A stretch of 22,431 bases of DNA, taken from IMG/VR virus record IMGVR_UViG_3300046048_000485, positions 1 to 22,431 of that record. One strand, 5' to 3'. The stretch comes from a virus. Under the pieces are notes generated by a model. It saw only the letters and a program-made list of their open reading frames with translations. It made no database searches and was not told where the DNA came from. This document shows, piece after piece, positions 20,439 through 22,431 of this stretch. The position numbers and the translations under genes were made by a program. How positions within the stretch are numbered: the first letter of the stretch is position 1; each line of letters begins with the position of its first letter.

Positions 20439-20702
20439 ATGACGACTCCCAACCCTATTCGCAAGGCCGTGGCCCTCGCCGGCGGACCCACGCGGCTCGC
20501 CGCCGAGCTCGGCATTCGCCCGCAAACGGTATCGATGTGGATGGCCCGGGGCCGAGTGCCGGCGGGCCAGGTGATTGCCCTCGAGCATGCCACCGGCGGC
20601 GCGGTGACGCGGTACGAATTGCGCGCGGACATTTACCCACGTGAGCGCTCCCAACACCACGGCGGGGGGTTTTTAGACGCGCCGCCGCACCTAGAGTTCT
20701 AG
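20439..20702 (+). CDS. YdaS-type Cro-like protein
   Basis: An 87-residue protein. NPIRKAVALAGGPTRLAAELGIRPQTVSMWMARGRVPAGQVIALEHATGGAVTRYELRADIYPRE, recognised by L-A-A-E-L-G-I-R-P-Q-T-V-S-x-W, the V-P-A-x-x-V-I-A-L-E motif and the ending Y-E-L-R-A-D-I-Y-P, is the YdaS/Cro HTH family. Such proteins switch off the repressor and commit the phage to lytic growth. It is divergent from the CI-like gene and first in the replication operon. No ribosome site precedes the ATG. The C-terminal 20 residues (SQHHGGGFLDAPPHLEF) are extra to the domain. Confidence 0.85.
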   Translation: MTTPNPIRKAVALAGGPTRLAAELGIRPQTVSMWMARGRVPAGQVIALEHATGGAVTRYELRADIYPRERSQHHGGGFLDAPPHLEF

Positions 20703-20707
20703 CAACG

Positions 20708-21019
20708 ATGGCCGCCTTTCGTAGTCTCGAATCCGTGCGGCGCATCGTCGAGGCCCATTCCATCGAGGAGCGCGCCCTGCTCCTACGCCTGGTCGAGCCG
20801 GCCGAGCGAGAGCTCGTCGAGGAAACGCTACGGCGCGCCCTGGGCGAAGCGATCGGGCTCACGCCGACGCTCGCGGGGCGCCGCGCAGCGCTTGCCCAGG
20901 TGCCCGGGCACCTCCTCGGCGGCCCCCGCGGGGTCGAGGCCCATGTGCGCAACGTGTTTTGGCGCCGCGTTGAGCTCGAGGCGCGCGCCAAGAGCCCCGC
21001 CGAGGAATATGAATTTTGA
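20708..21019 (+). CDS. Hypothetical protein before the primase
   Basis: A 103-residue protein 5 nt after cro. It is all-helical and charged: FRSLESVRRIVEAHSIEERALLLRLVEPAERELVEETLRRAL, then GLTPTLAGRRAALAQVPGHLL and VEAHVRNVFWRRVELEARAKS. I recognise no domain. The position between Cro and a primase suggests a replication accessory or early regulator. Its TGA overlaps the TTG start of the primase, with GAGGAA upstream of it. Confidence 0.55.
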   Translation: MAAFRSLESVRRIVEAHSIEERALLLRLVEPAERELVEETLRRALGEAIGLTPTLAGRRAALAQVPGHLLGGPRGVEAHVRNVFWRRVELEARAKSPAEEYEF

Positions 21020-22431
21020 CGACCCTCGACCAAGCCCTCGCGCAAATGGCCGCGCACGATATGCCCCCACTGGATCGCGCTCGCGTCACGGGGCGCATTG
21101 AACGCTACGGGCCCAAAAAGCGCGCATGGTATGTGCTGCGCGAGTACCGTACCCGTGATGGCACGGTCGTAATCACTGGCGCCTTCGGCATGTGGGGCCG
21201 CCTCGAGGCCACCCCGATCGAGGTGGATTGGCGCGGGATCAATGCCGAGGAGCGCGCCCGCCTGCAGGCCGAGCAGGCCGCCACCGAGGCGCGCGAAGCG
21301 CAAAAGCGCGAAGAGCGCGCCCGCCTCGCCGCCAACCGCGCGCGCCAGCAATGGGAGGCGGCCAACCGCATCGGCGGCTCGGCCTACCTCACGCGCAAAA
21401 AGGTCACACCCGAGCCGGCGCTGCGCTTTATGGCCGATGGCACGCTGCTCGTGCCGGCGATCCGCTACGACGGCAAGCCCCGCCTGGTCGGCCTGCAAAA
21501 GATCGGCACCGACGGGACGAAGCGCTTCAATGCCGGCATGGCGAAAGCCGGGGCCGCCTGTCGCCTGGGCCCTTCGCCCAAGGATGGAGAAACACTCCTC
21601 GTGGCCGAGGGTGTCGCCACGGCCTTGAGCCTACGCATGGCGCTCGAGCGCAAGGTCACCGCCTTTGTGGCCTTCGACTGTTACGGCCTCGAGGCGGTCA
21701 CCAAGACACTGCGCGGGCTCTATCCCGCCTCGCTCATTGTGATTTGTGCCGACGACGATTATCTGACCCCGGGCAATCCTGGGCTCACGAAGGCCCGGGC
21801 TGCGGCGGCTGAAATCGGCAATGCCGTGGTCATGGCGCCACGCTTCACCGAGCGCGCCGACGAGGCCAAGCTAACCGACTTCAACGACCTGCACTGTGCC
21901 GAGGGCCTCGAGGCGGTGGCGCAACAATTGCGCGAGGCCTTCCGCGCGCCGCCCTCGAGCACGCACAAAACCGAGGCCGGGCCCGCGCCGAGCTCACCCC
22001 GAGCCGTGCGCGTGCTCGCGCGTCTGCTAAAGCATTATGTTTTGCTTCGGGGCACCGACACGGTGTATGACGGAGAAAACCGTGAAATTCTGACGGTGGG
22101 CGCGCTGCGGCTCGCCGAGGGCCGGGCGGCGGTAAATTTCTGGATCGATCACCCCGACCGGCGCACCGTGCTGCAAACCCGGGTTGTGTTTGATCCGACC
22201 GGCGCCGTCGATCCATCGAGCTCAATCAACCTATTCGACCCGGCCGAGATCACCCGCCCGAGCGCCGCCGGCGACTGCGCCCGATTGCTCGAGCTCTTGC
22301 AATACCTTTGCGGCGAGGCCGGGCAGGATCAGGCGCCGATCACCGATTGGGTGCTTAAATGGTTCGCCTATCCGCTGCAGCACATCGGGGCGAAGATGCA
22401 AACCGCGGTTGTGTTCGCGGGCCCCGAGGGC
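21016..22431 (+). CDS. Toprim DNA primase/helicase, 3' end missing
   Basis: At least 472 residues, still open at the window edge. TTG 21016 is chosen for the GAGGAA eight bases before it and the overlap with the preceding stop; ATG 21046 is the next candidate. Residues about 20-70 contain KKRAWYVLREY...GAFGMWGR, the N-terminal part of phage and plasmid primases. A charged coiled coil follows (RARLQAEQAATEAREAQKREERARLAA). The Toprim domain begins with LRFMADGTLLVPAIRYDGKPRLVGLQKI...DGTKRF, with the Glu in LLVAEGVATALSL and the metal-binding VICADDDY. From about residue 330 a segment leads to ITDWVLKWFAYPLQHIGAKMQTAVVFAGPEG, the start of a helicase domain of the DUF5906/SF3 type, cut within its Walker A loop. 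It would prime and unwind phage DNA. Confidence 0.85.
   Translation, partial: MTTLDQALAQMAAHDMPPLDRARVTGRIERYGPKKRAWYVLREYRTRDGTVVITGAFGMWGRLEATPIEVDWRGINAEERARLQAEQAATEAREAQKREERARLAANRARQQWEAANRIGGSAYLTRKKVTPEPALRFMADGTLLVPAIRYDGKPRLVGLQKIGTDGTKRFNAGMAKAGAACRLGPSPKDGETLLVAEGVATALSLRMALERKVTAFVAFDCYGLEAVTKTLRGLYPASLIVICADDDYLTPGNPGLTKARAAAAEIGNAVVMAPRFTERADEAKLTDFNDLHCAEGLEAVAQQLREAFRAPPSSTHKTEAGPAPSSPRAVRVLARLLKHYVLLRGTDTVYDGENREILTVGALRLAEGRAAVNFWIDHPDRRTVLQTRVVFDPTGAVDPSSSINLFDPAEITRPSAAGDCARLLELLQYLCGEAGQDQAPITDWVLKWFAYPLQHIGAKMQTAVVFAGPEG

Noticed and set aside
21192-21812. 206-residue ORF in another frame of the primase
   Set aside because: The primase frame holds the Toprim motifs; this frame is Arg/Pro/Gly-rich noise.
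1-22431. CRISPR array or insertion sequence
   Set aside because: No regularly spaced repeats and no transposase gene or terminal repeats were seen; the only tyrosine recombinase is the phage integrase.

Overview
The window is about 22.4 kb of GC-rich DNA from a temperate siphovirus (or its circular or excised form) of a Gram-negative, probably pseudomonadotal, host. A lambda-like head-to-tail order, a gene-transfer-agent-like tail-tip block, a signal-anchor lysozyme and a nested Rz/Rz1 spanin pair (needed only where there is an outer membrane) support this. Genes are packed with ATGA or GTGA stop/start overlaps. The host genus cannot be named from the sequence.

Layout. (1) 1-2240, plus strand: two tandem, related proteins with degenerate polysaccharide-deacetylase (NodB) folds; the first is cut by the window edge. 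(2) 2237-4274: head-tail joining protein, tail terminator, tail tube and tail assembly chaperone, with a canonical -1 slippery site producing the G-T fusion. (3) 4267-12235: tape measure, DUF2460 distal tail protein, DUF2163/BR0599 protein, NlpC/P60 peptidase, a large tail-tip/host-specificity protein with a propeller-like insertion, and a distal fibre protein. (4) 12244-14146: lysis cassette (TM/coiled-coil protein, SAR lysozyme, holin-like protein, spanins). (5) 14143-19557, minus strand: a long series of small, mostly unrecognised genes with excisionase-like and tyrosine integrase genes in the middle. (6) 19688-20313, minus strand: a small acidic protein and a short CI-like repressor. (7) 20439-22431, plus strand: a YdaS-type Cro, an unknown protein and the start of a Toprim primase/helicase, cut by the window edge.

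The most interesting non-coding signals are in the minus-strand half. Downstream of the integrase there is a recognisable attP: 44 nt identical in form to the 5' half of a tRNA-Leu(CAA), flanked on both sides by repeated CACGTCAG arm-type sites and lying inside an ORF. Phage genes continue on both sides of it, so the sequence represents un-integrated phage DNA. The att core carries the 5' rather than the usual 3' part of the tRNA, so integration would put the rebuilt tRNA behind phage transcription and put phage genes behind the host tRNA promoter.

Three promoters share one design, with a palindromic operator filling the -35/-10 spacer. Two of them (the cro promoter and the promoter of the int-containing operon) share ATCAC-N5-GTGAT, so one regulator probably switches both early replication and excision/integration. 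The third, in front of the genes at 15847-14143, has a different palindrome of the same geometry.
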